Shown here: piece after piece, positions 34,533-43,208 of the stretch
Position numbering within the stretch: position 1 is the first letter of the stretch
Layout of the letters: each line of letters opens with the position of its first letter
Assembly (NCBI RefSeq): GCF_010093345.1
Contig: NZ_PDWT01000002.1
Coordinates: 124,001 to 188,000, forward strand
From: Pseudoxanthomonas yeongjuensis
GTDB lineage: Bacteria > Pseudomonadota > Gammaproteobacteria > Xanthomonadales > Xanthomonadaceae
Length of the DNA stretch: 64,000 bases
Reading direction: 5' to 3'
Position numbers and translations under genes: made by a program
Notes under the pieces: model-generated
The model's input: the letters and a program-made list of their open reading frames with translations, nothing else
What the model was told of the DNA's origin: nothing
Databases searched by the model: none

Positions 34533-35576
34533 CTACCCACCCTCACATTGGCCGAGGTACCAGTTCGCGGCGCCGATGACGCCGAGTTGACCGTGCTCGA
34601 CCAATCGCACGGGTATGCGTTCCAGCGCCGCACGCATCGGTCCCTTGTTGAGGAACCGTTCGACGAAGCTGCTGTTCAAGAGGAATTCGCGGATCTGCGG
34701 CAGGATCCCGCCTGCCAGATAGATGCCGCCCTGCACGCCGTAGAGCAGGGCCATGTCGCCGACCGCGCTGCCGAGCAGGCCGCAGAAGATCTCCAGGCTT
34801 TCGCGCGCCAGCGGGTCGCTGCCCGACGCGGCGGCGGCGGTGATCTCGCCCGGTGTCCTGTAAGTGTTCCGGGCGCCGCGCAATGCGCACAGCGCGTTAT
34901 GCAGGTTCATCAGGCCGGGGCCGGAGAGCGCGTATTCGACCGGCACATGAGTGCGGTCCTTCAGCATCTCGGACAGCAGCGCCATCTCGATGGTGTTGCC
35001 TGCGGTCAGTGCCGCCTGGCCGGCTTCGGTGGCCAGGACCACGGCACGCTTGCCGGTGGGAATCCACACCGCCGCACCCAGGCCGGTACCGGGACCCAGG
35101 ACCAGGGTAGGGCCGGCGACCGGGGCGATTTCCGGGCCGGTCAGGCGCAGCACTTCGCTGGCATCCACGTAGGCCGCCGCGTGGGCGACGGCCTCGAAAT
35201 CGTTGACCAGGCGGAGCTCGCGGAAACCCAGGCGTTCGCCGATCGCGCGCGGCGACAGGCGCCACGGCAGATTGGCGGTGATGACGGTGCCGTCCTCCAG
35301 CGGGTAACCGGCGCTGGCGATCACGCCACGGCTGACGGTTTCCCCATCCAGGGCGCCGATGAAGTCCTCGATGATCTCGGCCAGGCCGGGGTACTGCGCG
35401 CAGACGTACTTGCGGTACTGCAGCACGCTGACCGGGTGGGCCGGGTCGCCGCTTTCCTGGACCAGGCCGATGCGCACATGGGTGCCGCCCACGTCCGCGG
35501 CGATGAACCGCTCGTGCAGCGTGTCCTGGGGAACGACCGGCGTTGGATTGGCGTTTGCGACCACACATCTCCCCAT
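34533..35576 (-). CDS. Glucokinase-family (Glk) sugar kinase
   Basis: A 347-residue kinase of the Glk family (not ROK). It has the phosphate-binding ERFIAADVGGTHVRIGLV, RGVIASAGYP, LRLVNDFEAVAHAAAYV, LGPGTGLGAAVW and GGIYLAGGILPQI. In this cluster it is the only sugar kinase, and no phosphotransferase system is visible, so it probably phosphorylates GlcNAc after transport, as the NagK-II kinases of Xanthomonas do; ordinary glucokinase activity remains possible. The start MGRCVVANA avoids extending into the control region. It is divergent from the transporter gene, with a regulatory region of about 400 bases between them. Confidence 0.85.
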   Translation of the reverse strand: MGRCVVANANPTPVVPQDTLHERFIAADVGGTHVRIGLVQESGDPAHPVSVLQYRKYVCAQYPGLAEIIEDFIGALDGETVSRGVIASAGYPLEDGTVITANLPWRLSPRAIGERLGFRELRLVNDFEAVAHAAAYVDASEVLRLTGPEIAPVAGPTLVLGPGTGLGAAVWIPTGKRAVVLATEAGQAALTAGNTIEMALLSEMLKDRTHVPVEYALSGPGLMNLHNALCALRGARNTYRTPGEITAAAASGSDPLARESLEIFCGLLGSAVGDMALLYGVQGGIYLAGGILPQIREFLLNSSFVERFLNKGPMRAALERIPVRLVEHGQLGVIGAANWYLGQCEGG

Positions 35577-35625
35577 GTCTTTCGCGGCTGCTTGCAGGAA
35601 TCCGCAGTGCCATGACGCCGGAGTG

Positions 35626-35641
35626 TGTGAGCGGTCTGACA
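35626..35641 (-). promoter_or_regulatory. Near-consensus CRP/Clp site
   Basis: TGTGAGCGGTCTGACA matches TGTGA-N6-TCACA with one difference. It overlaps the first operator candidate by five bases, so activator and repressor could compete. It lies about 50 bases upstream of the kinase gene start. Confidence 0.4.
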
Positions 35642-35650
35642 ACGTTGTCA
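35637..35650. promoter_or_regulatory. LacI-family operator candidate 1
   Basis: TGACAACGTTGTCA is a perfect 14-bp palindrome with the central CG typical of LacI-family operators. It lies 61 bases upstream of the kinase start. The LacI-type regulator encoded at 37312 is the obvious candidate to bind it. Confidence 0.72.
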
Positions 35651-35881
35651 ACAGTCGGTCACGAAAAACCGCTAAGACCCTCCCTCTTCACGACAACAAG
35701 GGAACTGAATAGGGGAATCAGTATGCATTCGATCCGGAAATGATTATTAATGTTCATATTCAGGCATATAGCCCTGCTGCCAGTGCGGACATCTTGCTGC
35801 AGTGCAGGATAGTGTCAGGGCGTTGGATTGACTTCCGGATGCGATCCCGAGGGGCGCGAAGTGGCTCCAAACGAAAAAGTA

Positions 35882-35895
35882 TGACAACGTTATTC
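35882..35895. promoter_or_regulatory. LacI-family operator candidate 2 (one good half)
   Basis: TGACAACGTTATTC repeats the first ten bases of operator 1 exactly and diverges in the right half. It lies 81 bases upstream of the nagP ATG. Two copies 245 bases apart, one near each divergent gene, would allow repression of both arms and possibly looping. Confidence 0.6.
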
Positions 35896-35975
35896 CCAGT
35901 TCGATCCGCGCACCCGACCCGGGCATGGCCCCCAAGGCGCCATCGCGGCCACCGTCAGCAGGGGAGTCCATCGCC

Positions 35976-37259
35976 ATGACCGCAGTACCCGCCACTGCCG
36001 CCGCCGCGGCCAACCGGCACATCGGTTCCATCGCCATCATCGGCGCGCTGTTCTTCATCATCGGCTTCTTCACCTGGATCAACGGACCGCTGATCACCTT
36101 CGTCAAGCTCGCCTTCGACCTGGATGATGTGAATGCGTTCCTGGTGTTGATGGTGTTCTACCTGTCCTACTTCTTCCTCGCGCTTCCGGCGGCCTCGCTG
36201 CTCAAGCTCACCGGCATGAAGAAAGGCCTCGCCCTGAGTCTGCTGGTGATGGCGGTGGGCGCGGCGATGTTCGGCCAGCTCGCCACGCAGCGCTGGTATC
36301 CGGGGGCGCTGGCCGGCCTGTTCGTGATCGGCGGCGGGCTTGCGTTGTTGCAGACCGCGGTCAATCCGTACATCAGCATCCTCGGCCCGATCGAAAGCGC
36401 GGCCCAGCGCATCGCCCTGATGGGCATCTGCAACAAGGTGGCCGGGATCCTGGCGCCGTTGCTGATCGGTACCGTGGTCCTGCACGGCATCGGCGATCTT
36501 TCCGAGCAGGTCGCGGCAGCGGACGCGGCGGCGAAGACGCAACTGTTGAACGATTTCGCGGCCAAGATCCACACGCCTTATCTGGCGATGGCGGGCGTGC
36601 TGGTGTTGCTGGCCGGCGCGATCCTGTTTTCCTCGCTGCCCGAACTCAAGACTTCCGAGGCCAATGCCGAACGCGGCGGCATGGGTGCGGTCGGCAAGCG
36701 CAGCATCTTCCAGTTCCCGCACCTGTGGCTTGGCGTGCTGTGCCTGTTCGTGTACGTGGGCGTGGAAGTGCTGGCGGGCGATGCGATCGGCACCTATGGC
36801 AATGGCTTCGGCCTGCCGCTGGACCGGACCAAGATGTTCACCTCGTTCACCCTTGGCGCGATGCTGATCGGCTATCTGGTGGGGCTGGTGGCGATCCCGC
36901 GCTTCATCTCGCAGGAGCGCTACCTCAGCGTGTCCGCGGTGCTGGGCGTGCTGTTCGCCATCGGCGCGTTCCTGACCCATGGCTACGTCTCGGTGGGTTT
37001 CGTCGCGGCACTGGGCTTCGCCAACGCGATGATGTGGCCTGCGATCTTCCCGCTGGCGATCAAGAGTCTGGGCCGCTTCACCGAGACCGGCTCGGCGTTG
37101 CTGATCATGGGCATCGCCGGTGGCGCGATCATTCCGCGCTTGTTCGTGGTGCTGAAACAGCATTACGACTTCCAGCTGGTGTTCGCCGCGGTGGCGATCC
37201 CCTGCTACCTGTACATCCTGTACTACGCATTGCGCGGCCACCGCGCCGGCATGAAGTGA
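35976..37259 (+). CDS. nagP: FucP/GluP-type MFS sugar permease (NagP)
   Basis: An inner-membrane proton-sugar symporter of 427 residues with twelve expected helices. Family motifs are FFIIGFFTWINGPLITFVKLAFDLDDVNAFLV at the first helices, LLQTAVNPYISILGP, and RIALMGICNKVAGILAPLLIG. It belongs to the FucP/GluP group used for GlcNAc uptake in Shewanella and Xanthomonas. Gene order (operator, nagP, lacI, nagB-II, nagA, nagX) supports GlcNAc as substrate. The start is ATG 35976 with GGGGAG nine bases upstream; an upstream ATG adds a poorly hydrophobic lead with no family match. Confidence 0.92.
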   Translation: MTAVPATAAAAANRHIGSIAIIGALFFIIGFFTWINGPLITFVKLAFDLDDVNAFLVLMVFYLSYFFLALPAASLLKLTGMKKGLALSLLVMAVGAAMFGQLATQRWYPGALAGLFVIGGGLALLQTAVNPYISILGPIESAAQRIALMGICNKVAGILAPLLIGTVVLHGIGDLSEQVAAADAAAKTQLLNDFAAKIHTPYLAMAGVLVLLAGAILFSSLPELKTSEANAERGGMGAVGKRSIFQFPHLWLGVLCLFVYVGVEVLAGDAIGTYGNGFGLPLDRTKMFTSFTLGAMLIGYLVGLVAIPRFISQERYLSVSAVLGVLFAIGAFLTHGYVSVGFVAALGFANAMMWPAIFPLAIKSLGRFTETGSALLIMGIAGGAIIPRLFVVLKQHYDFQLVFAAVAIPCYLYILYYALRGHRAGMK

Positions 37260-37311
37260 TGCGGCTGCGTATCCTTGCCGATCCGATGCAGTCCTGAAGC
37301 GAGCCACGACC

Positions 37312-38373
37312 ATGACCGAACCGTCCCTGCGCAGGCCGACCATCAAGGATGTCGCCGAGCGCGCGAAGGTCTCGCTGAAGACCGTCTCCCGGGTGATCAA
37401 CAACGAGCCCTCGGTGATGCAGGGCACGCGCGCGCGGGTGCTGCATGCCATCGCCGAACTCGATTACGAGCCCGATCAGTCCGCGCGCAACCTGCGCAGC
37501 GGCACCCCGTTCGTGATCGGCCTGACCTACGACAACCCCAATCCGTACCACATCATCGGCGTGCAGAACGGCGTGCTGGCGGCGTGCCGCGAGACCGGTT
37601 TCGGCCTGCAGATCCATCCCTGCGATTCCACCTCGCCGTTGCTGGCCGAGGAGTTGTCCGAACTCGTGCAGCGTTCGCGCCTGGCCGGCCTGGTGCTGAC
37701 CGCACCGATGTCGGAAAGCATGGAGCTGGTCAACGCGCTGGCCGCGCGCGGGGTCAAGCTGGTGCGGATCATCGCCGCCACCGAGGATCCTCGCGATGGA
37801 CATGCCTGCGTGTACGTGGACGACAACGATGCCGCCTACGAAATCACCGAGCACCTGATCCAGCTCGGCCACCAGCGCATCGGTTTCCTCTGGGGCGGGC
37901 TGGCCCATCGTTCCAGCACCGAGCGCTACAGCGGTTACGAGCGCGCGCTGAAGGACTACGGCATCACCCTGGACAAGCACCTGGTGGTGCCGGGCGATTA
38001 CACCTTCGATGACGGCTTCCGTGGCGCGCGTCGCCTGCTCGCCTTGCGCGAACCGCCGACAGCGATCTTCGGATCCAACGACGAAATCGCCGCCGGCGTG
38101 CTCGCCGCCGCCAAGTCGGCGGGCATGAACGTGCCCTACGACCTGTCCATCGCCGGCTTCGAGGACAGCCCGTTCTCCAGGCAGTCCTGGCCCGCGCTGA
38201 CCACCGCCAAACAGGCCACCGAAGACATCGCCCGGCAGGCCGCGCGGCTGCTGATCGCCGGTTTGCGCCACGACGCCTACGACGAGAATCCCACCCCGCT
38301 GCACAACCAGGGCTTCGTGCCGCAACTGGTGGTGCGCGGCTCCACCGCGCCGGTACGTCCGCGCAACGATTGA
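37312..38373 (+). CDS. LacI-family transcriptional regulator of the GlcNAc cluster
   Basis: A 353-residue repressor. The LacI helix-turn-helix is at residues 10-32 (TIKDVAERAKVSLKTVSRVINNE), followed by the hinge region YEPDQSARNLRSGTP and a periplasmic-binding-protein-like sensor domain (VIGLTYDNPNPYHIIGVQNGVL, FGSNDEIAAGVLAA, IAGFEDSPFSRQSWPALTT). It sits inside the nag operon, 52 bases after nagP and 15 before nagB-II. The probable targets are the TGACAACG sites in the divergent control region. The effector is likely a GlcNAc-derived sugar phosphate, an inference from NagR-type LacI regulators. Confidence 0.88.
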   Translation: MTEPSLRRPTIKDVAERAKVSLKTVSRVINNEPSVMQGTRARVLHAIAELDYEPDQSARNLRSGTPFVIGLTYDNPNPYHIIGVQNGVLAACRETGFGLQIHPCDSTSPLLAEELSELVQRSRLAGLVLTAPMSESMELVNALAARGVKLVRIIAATEDPRDGHACVYVDDNDAAYEITEHLIQLGHQRIGFLWGGLAHRSSTERYSGYERALKDYGITLDKHLVVPGDYTFDDGFRGARRLLALREPPTAIFGSNDEIAAGVLAAAKSAGMNVPYDLSIAGFEDSPFSRQSWPALTTAKQATEDIARQAARLLIAGLRHDAYDENPTPLHNQGFVPQLVVRGSTAPVRPRND

Positions 38374-38388
38374 AATGAACCCGAGCCG

Positions 38389-39426
38389 ATGAACAAACCC
38401 CGCTTGCCCGATCCCGACCAGACCCTGATGCATGCGGAGGCCGCGCAGACCGCCGACGTGGTCGCCGCGCAGTTCGCGCGCAACGAAGCGGTGATCGCCA
38501 CTTTGGCCGAAGACCTGCGCCGCAACCCGCCCCCGTTCGTGGCGACCTGCGCGCGCGGCAGTTCCGACCATGCCGCGACCTACGCCAAGTACCTGTTCGA
38601 GACCCAGTTGGGCATCGTCACCGCTTCGGCCTCGCCGTCGGTCGGTTCGGTGTACGAAGCGAAGCAGAAACTGCAAGGCGCGCTGTACCTCGTCATCTCG
38701 CAATCGGGGAAGAGTCCGGATCTGCTGCGCAACGCCGAGGCAGCGCGTGAGGCGGGCGCGCGCGTGGTCGCGCTGGTCAACGTGGAGGATTCGCCGCTGG
38801 CGCAACTGGCGCATACCGTGATCCCGCTGCATGCCGGACCGGAGCGCAGCGTGGCGGCGACCAAGAGTTATCTCTCGTCGCTGTCGGCGATCCTGCAGCT
38901 GGCCGCGCACTGGAAGAACCAAGCGCCGCTGCTGGATGCATTGGTGAAGCTGCCCGACGAATTGCGTGCCGCTTGGCAGGCCGACTGGTCGCCGCTGACC
39001 GAAGGCCTGGTCGATGCGCACAACCTGTTCGTGCTCGGTCGCGGACTGGGCCTGGCCGCGGCGCAGGAAGCCGCGCTCAAGTTCAAGGAAACCTGCGGCC
39101 TGCATGCCGAGGCCTACAGTTCGGCGGAAGTGAAGCACGGGCCGATGGCGCTGGTGGGGCCGGGCTTCCCGGTGCTGTGCTTCGCCCAGCCCGACGAAAC
39201 CGAGGCGGGCACGCTGGCACTGGCCAAGGAATTCCGTGCGCGCGGCGCGGAAGTATGGGTGTCGTCGGCGCATGGCGATCTGCCGCTGGTGCAAGCTTCG
39301 CATCCGGCCTGCGCGCCGCTGCTGACCATCCAGAGTTTCTATCGCGCGATCAATGCGCTGGCGCTGCTTCGCGGGCACAATCCCGACGTGCCGCCGCATC
39401 TGAACAAGGTCACCGAAACCGTATGA
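38389..39426 (+). CDS. nagB-II: SIS-domain glucosamine-6-phosphate deaminase (NagB-II type)
   Basis: It should convert GlcN6P to fructose-6-phosphate and ammonia. The 345-residue protein has two SIS domains resembling the isomerase half of GlmS: TCARGSSDHAATYAKYLFE, LVISQSGKSPDLLRNAEAA, ERSVAATKSYLSSL, then FVLGRGLGLAAAQEAALKFKETCGLHAEAYSSAEVKHGPMALV. No glutaminase domain is present, which separates it from GlmS; it is unrelated to classic NagB. Its stop overlaps the nagA start (ATGA). Confidence 0.9.
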   Translation: MNKPRLPDPDQTLMHAEAAQTADVVAAQFARNEAVIATLAEDLRRNPPPFVATCARGSSDHAATYAKYLFETQLGIVTASASPSVGSVYEAKQKLQGALYLVISQSGKSPDLLRNAEAAREAGARVVALVNVEDSPLAQLAHTVIPLHAGPERSVAATKSYLSSLSAILQLAAHWKNQAPLLDALVKLPDELRAAWQADWSPLTEGLVDAHNLFVLGRGLGLAAAQEAALKFKETCGLHAEAYSSAEVKHGPMALVGPGFPVLCFAQPDETEAGTLALAKEFRARGAEVWVSSAHGDLPLVQASHPACAPLLTIQSFYRAINALALLRGHNPDVPPHLNKVTETV

Positions 39427-40562
39427 GCAGTCTCGCCCTGATCAATGGCCGCGTGCTGACCGATCGCGGGATCGAGGACGGCCTGGCGGTGGTGATCGAA
39501 AACGGGCGGATCGCTGCGGTGATTACGCCCCAACAGGCTTTGCAACGCGCGACTGAAGTACACGACTTGCAGGGCGCCACCTTGTTGCCGGGATTCATCG
39601 ATTGCCAGGTCAACGGCGGTGGCGGCGTGCTGTTCAACAACTCCACGGATGTCGCCGCGTTGCGGCGCATCGGATCGGCGCATCGCAAGTTCGGCACCAC
39701 CGGCTTCCTGCCGACGCTGATCAGCGACGATGTCGGTCGGATGGGCGAAGCGATCGCCGCCGCCCGCGACGCCATCGTCCAGGGCGTGCCCGGCGTGCTC
39801 GGCATCCACCTGGAAGGCCCGTACATCGCCCCGGCGCGCAAGGGCACCCACGACGCCAGCAAGTTCCGCGTGCCCGATGCGCAGGAAATCGCGCTGGCCA
39901 CCGGCCTGGACAACGGCATCACCCTTGTCACCCTGGCGCCGGAGCGTGTTGGCGCAGAGACGATCCGCGCGTTCGTGCAACGTGGTGCGATTGTCTGCGC
40001 CGGCCATACCGCAGCCAGCTACGAAGAAGCGCGCGCCGGCATCGAGGCGGGCATCAGCGGCTTCACCCATCTGTACAACGCGATGTCGCCGCTGACCGGG
40101 CGCGAACCCGGCGCGGTCGGCGCGGCGCTGGAGGATGCGCAGGCCTGGTGCGGGGTCATCGTCGATGGCCATCACGTGCATCCGGCCAGCCTGCGCGTGG
40201 CGCTGGCGGCCAAGCCGCGCGGCAAGGTCTTCCTGGTCACCGATGCGATGCCGCCGGTCGGTGCGGATGATCCCAGCTACGAGCTGTACGGCGAGACCAT
40301 CACCGCACGCGATGGCGTGGTGCGCAATGCCGCCGGCTCGCTCGCCGGCTCCGCGCTGGACATGGCCACCGCGGTGCGCAACAGCGTGGCGATGCTCGGC
40401 GTGCCGCTGGAGGAAGCCGCGCGCATGGCTTCGGCGTATCCGGCGGCATTCCTCGGCATCGGCGATCGTTACGGACGCATCGCGCCGGACTACCACGCCG
40501 ACCTGGTGGCGCTGGATGGCGACCTGCAAGTCGTCGCCACCTGGATAAACGGAAAGCAATGA
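39423..40562 (+). CDS. nagA: N-acetylglucosamine-6-phosphate deacetylase NagA
   Basis: NagA removes acetate from GlcNAc6P. The 379-residue amidohydrolase has LLPGFIDCQVNGGGGVLFN, the metal-ligand glutamate in GIHLEGPYIAPARKGTH, histidines in CAGHTAASYEEA and GFTHLYNAMSPLTGREPG, and the catalytic aspartate in LVTDAMPPVG. The end SAYPAAFLGIGDRYGRIAPDYHADLVALD is typical. The start overlaps the nagB-II stop and the stop overlaps the nagX start, so three genes are coupled. Confidence 0.96.
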   Translation: MSSLALINGRVLTDRGIEDGLAVVIENGRIAAVITPQQALQRATEVHDLQGATLLPGFIDCQVNGGGGVLFNNSTDVAALRRIGSAHRKFGTTGFLPTLISDDVGRMGEAIAAARDAIVQGVPGVLGIHLEGPYIAPARKGTHDASKFRVPDAQEIALATGLDNGITLVTLAPERVGAETIRAFVQRGAIVCAGHTAASYEEARAGIEAGISGFTHLYNAMSPLTGREPGAVGAALEDAQAWCGVIVDGHHVHPASLRVALAAKPRGKVFLVTDAMPPVGADDPSYELYGETITARDGVVRNAAGSLAGSALDMATAVRNSVAMLGVPLEEAARMASAYPAAFLGIGDRYGRIAPDYHADLVALDGDLQVVATWINGKQ

Positions 40563-41629
40563 ACTCCACGCAGCGCTTCGCTTCGGTCGACGCGCTGCGC
40601 GGCCTCACCGTCGCAGCGATGCTGCTGGTCAACGATCCGGGCGACTGGGGCCATGTGTACTGGCCATTGCTGCATTCGGAATGGAATGGCTGCACGCCGA
40701 CCGACCTGGTGTTCCCGTTCTTCCTGTTCATCGTCGGCGTATCGATCGCGCTGGGCATCGTGCCACGCGTCGAAGCGGGCTCGGATGTTGCCGTGCTGCG
40801 ACGCGCAGTGTTGCTTCGCGCGGCGAAGATCGTCGGTCTCGGACTGATCCTGCATGCGCTGGCGTTCTGGTTGCTGGACAAGCCCTGGTTCCGGCCCTGG
40901 GGTGTGCTGCAGCGGATAGGCCTGTGTTTCGCGGTGGTCGGCCTGCTCGCGCTGGCGACGCGTGCGCGTGCGCAGTGGCTGCTGATCGCGGCCTTGCTTC
41001 TGGGTTATTGGGCGTTGCTCGCCGCAGGCGGTTCGTATGCGCCGTGGGACAACCTGGCCAGTCGCCTCGATACCGCGATGCTGGGACCCATGGCCTACCA
41101 GTTCGACCCGACGACCGGCCGCGGCCACGATCCGGAAGGCCTGTTGAGCACGCTGCCCTCGATCGCAACCACCTTGCTGGGCTTGCGTGCGGGCGACTGG
41201 CTGCGTCGGGGGCAAACCCGACGCCTGTTGTTGGCGGCGGTGATCGCGCTGGCGCTGGGATTGGCCTGGTCGCAGGTATTCCCGTTCAACAAGAACCTGT
41301 GGACTTCTTCGTACGCGCTATGGACCGCGGGCTGGGCGATGCTGGCGCTGGCGCTCGGTCATGTGCTGGTCGATGGAAGGAGGTGGCCGGCCGTGGGCCG
41401 CAGCTTCGGGGTCAATGCGATCGCCGCTTACGCAGGTTCGGCGATCATGGTTTACGTGTTCGCAGCGCTGGGTTGGTGGGAGCCGATCTATAGCGTCGGC
41501 TTCAGCGATTGGATGACGCCGCGTTTCGGACCATACCTGCCTTCACTGACATTTGCCCTGGCCTTCGTGGCGTTCTGGTGGGTGGTGGTGCGTTGGATGG
41601 ACAAACGCGGCTGGCATGTGAAGGTCTGA
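40559..41629 (+). CDS. nagX: NagX-type DUF5009 membrane protein
   Basis: A 356-residue polytopic membrane protein with the heparan-alpha-glucosaminide acetyltransferase-like signature RFASVDALRGLTVAAMLLVNDPGDWGHVYWPLLHSEWNG, CTPTDLVFPFFLFIVGVSIAL and ILHALAFWLL. Proteins of this type (NagX) are fixed members of Shewanella and Xanthomonas nag clusters. They may acetylate or modify amino sugars at the membrane, though the reaction is not proven. The ATG overlaps the nagA stop. A GTAG-type repeat closes the operon. Confidence 0.9.
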   Translation: MNSTQRFASVDALRGLTVAAMLLVNDPGDWGHVYWPLLHSEWNGCTPTDLVFPFFLFIVGVSIALGIVPRVEAGSDVAVLRRAVLLRAAKIVGLGLILHALAFWLLDKPWFRPWGVLQRIGLCFAVVGLLALATRARAQWLLIAALLLGYWALLAAGGSYAPWDNLASRLDTAMLGPMAYQFDPTTGRGHDPEGLLSTLPSIATTLLGLRAGDWLRRGQTRRLLLAAVIALALGLAWSQVFPFNKNLWTSSYALWTAGWAMLALALGHVLVDGRRWPAVGRSFGVNAIAAYAGSAIMVYVFAALGWWEPIYSVGFSDWMTPRFGPYLPSLTFALAFVAFWWVVVRWMDKRGWHVKV

Positions 41630-41665
41630 GCCCAGGAATCGCCGATCGGGCCACTCTCCGACCTT

Positions 41666-41731
41666 GTAGATACGAGCTTGCTCGGATGCTCTTGGCGGGA
41701 ATCAAAAGCATCCGAGCAAGCTCGGATCTAC
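41666..41731. repeat. REP-like element, GTAGATACGAGC subfamily
   Basis: GTAGATACGAGCTTGCTCGG and CCGAGCAAGCTCGGATCTAC form the outer stem, with GATGCTCTTGGCGGGAATCAAAAGCATC between. It is very close to the element at 21180, which is 20 kb away. It lies 36 bases after nagX. Confidence 0.88.
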
Positions 41732-41851
41732 AAGGCAACAGCAAGTGCTTTTGGGTCCGTGCCAAGCTCGCCGCGCCGCAGCCCGCTTCGGACCGGCAGT
41801 CCAATCACGTTTTCCTTCCGCGGATTGCGGTAGAAACCGTCAGGCATCCCG

Positions 41852-43132
41852 ATGCGAACTCGCGCCATGAAGCCCTTCCTCTGCCTGGTCGCCTGCACCG
41901 CCCTGCTGTCGGGCGCCTGCCAGCGTCCCACGACCAACGAAACCGGGAAAAGCGCAGCCGAAGAATCCCGCAACCGTCCCATCGCGGGAATCCTCGGCGC
42001 AAAGCCTTCGCAGGCCGTTTCCGCACCGCAGGCCGCTGCGGGACCGCGGGTGACGGGTGGCAACGCACCAGTGCGTCGCGTTCTCGATCCGCCGTTCAAG
42101 AGCACCGAGGTCGCGCGTTTCAACCAGCCCTGGGCGATGGTCTTCCTGCCCGATGGCCGCCTGCTGGTCACCGAGAAGCAGGGCCGCCTGCGCCTGATCG
42201 ATGTCGCCTCCGGCGCGATCGGCGAAATAAGCGGCGTCCCGGCCGTGGCGTATGGGGGGCAGGGCGGTTTCGGCGACGTGGTCCTGCATCCGCAGTTCGC
42301 CAGTAACAGACTGGTCTACCTCAGTTACGCGGAACAGGGATCTGGCGGCATGCGCGGCGCGGCCGTTGCCCGTGCGGCCTTGAACCTGGAACCGGGCAGC
42401 AACAATGGCAGCCTGTCCGGCCTGCAGGTGATCTGGCGGCAAGTGCCGAAGGTGGGCGGAGAGAACCATTACAGCCATCGCATCGCCTTCGACCGCAACG
42501 GCAAACTGTTCATCAGTTCCGGCGAACGCCAGCAGTTCGCCCCGGCGCAGGACATGCAGAGCAACCTGGGCAAGATCGTGCGCCTGAATGCCGATGGTTC
42601 CATTCCCACCGACAATCCTTTCCACAGCCAGGGCGGCGTCGCGGCACAAGTGTGGACGCTGGGCCATCGCAACGTGCTGGGCCTGGCCTTCGATGCGCAG
42701 GGCCGGCTCTGGGAACATGAAATGGGCCCGATGGGTGGCGACGAACTCAACCTGATCGAACGCGGTTCCAACTATGGCTGGCCGATCGTCTCCAACGGCG
42801 ACAACTACGATGGCAGCGTGATTCCCGACCATCCGACCCGCCCGGAATTCAATGCGCCCGAAGCCTGGTGGACGCCGGTGATCGCGCCGGCCGGCTTCAT
42901 CATCTACAGCGGCGACCTGTTTCCGTTTTTTCGCGGCAATGGCTTTATCGGCGGCTTGGCTTCGCAGGCCTTGATCCGGATCGAATTCAACGGCGTGCAG
43001 GGCCACGAGGCCAGGCGCTATCCGATGGGCCAGCGCATTCGCGAAGTGGAACAGGGGCCGGATGGCGCGATCTGGTTGCTGGAAGACGGCAGCAGCGCGC
43101 GGTTGCTGAAACTGACGCCGAACTACGGGTAA
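41852..43132 (+). CDS. PQQ-type soluble aldose/glucose dehydrogenase-like lipoprotein
   Basis: A 426-residue protein with a lipoprotein signal (LLSGAC, cysteine about 23), a low-complexity linker to about residue 80, then a six-bladed propeller of the YliI/sGDH family: FNQPWAMVFLPDGRLLVTEKQGRL, GGQGGFGDVVLHPQFA, ENHYSHRIAFDRNGKLFISSGERQ, QVWTLGHRNVLGLAFDAQGRLWEHEMGPMGGDELNLIERGSNYGWP, and WWTPVIAPAGFIIYSGDLFP. Such enzymes oxidise aldoses with PQQ. Whether PQQ is made by this organism is not visible. ATG 41867 (MKPFLCLV) is an equally good start. Confidence 0.87.
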   Translation: MRTRAMKPFLCLVACTALLSGACQRPTTNETGKSAAEESRNRPIAGILGAKPSQAVSAPQAAAGPRVTGGNAPVRRVLDPPFKSTEVARFNQPWAMVFLPDGRLLVTEKQGRLRLIDVASGAIGEISGVPAVAYGGQGGFGDVVLHPQFASNRLVYLSYAEQGSGGMRGAAVARAALNLEPGSNNGSLSGLQVIWRQVPKVGGENHYSHRIAFDRNGKLFISSGERQQFAPAQDMQSNLGKIVRLNADGSIPTDNPFHSQGGVAAQVWTLGHRNVLGLAFDAQGRLWEHEMGPMGGDELNLIERGSNYGWPIVSNGDNYDGSVIPDHPTRPEFNAPEAWWTPVIAPAGFIIYSGDLFPFFRGNGFIGGLASQALIRIEFNGVQGHEARRYPMGQRIREVEQGPDGAIWLLEDGSSARLLKLTPNYG

Positions 43133-43208
43133 GCCTTGGAATCCCGAAGGCGTTTCTGCAAGGGGGCAAGGCCATCCTTCAGACGACCTTGCCGATCGAC
43201 AGCAACGT

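Larger units (their letters stand above)
35577..35975. promoter_or_regulatory. Divergent control region of the GlcNAc cluster
   Basis: This 399-base gap has no gene that I support. It holds two LacI-type operator candidates (35637 and 35882), a near-consensus CRP/Clp site (35626), and an A+T-rich stretch at about 35735-35772 (ATGATTATTAATGTTCATATT) that could contain promoter elements. The kinase-receptor arm leaves to the left and the nagP arm to the right. A good ribosome-binding site, GGGGAG at 35961, precedes the nagP ATG. Confidence 0.65.
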
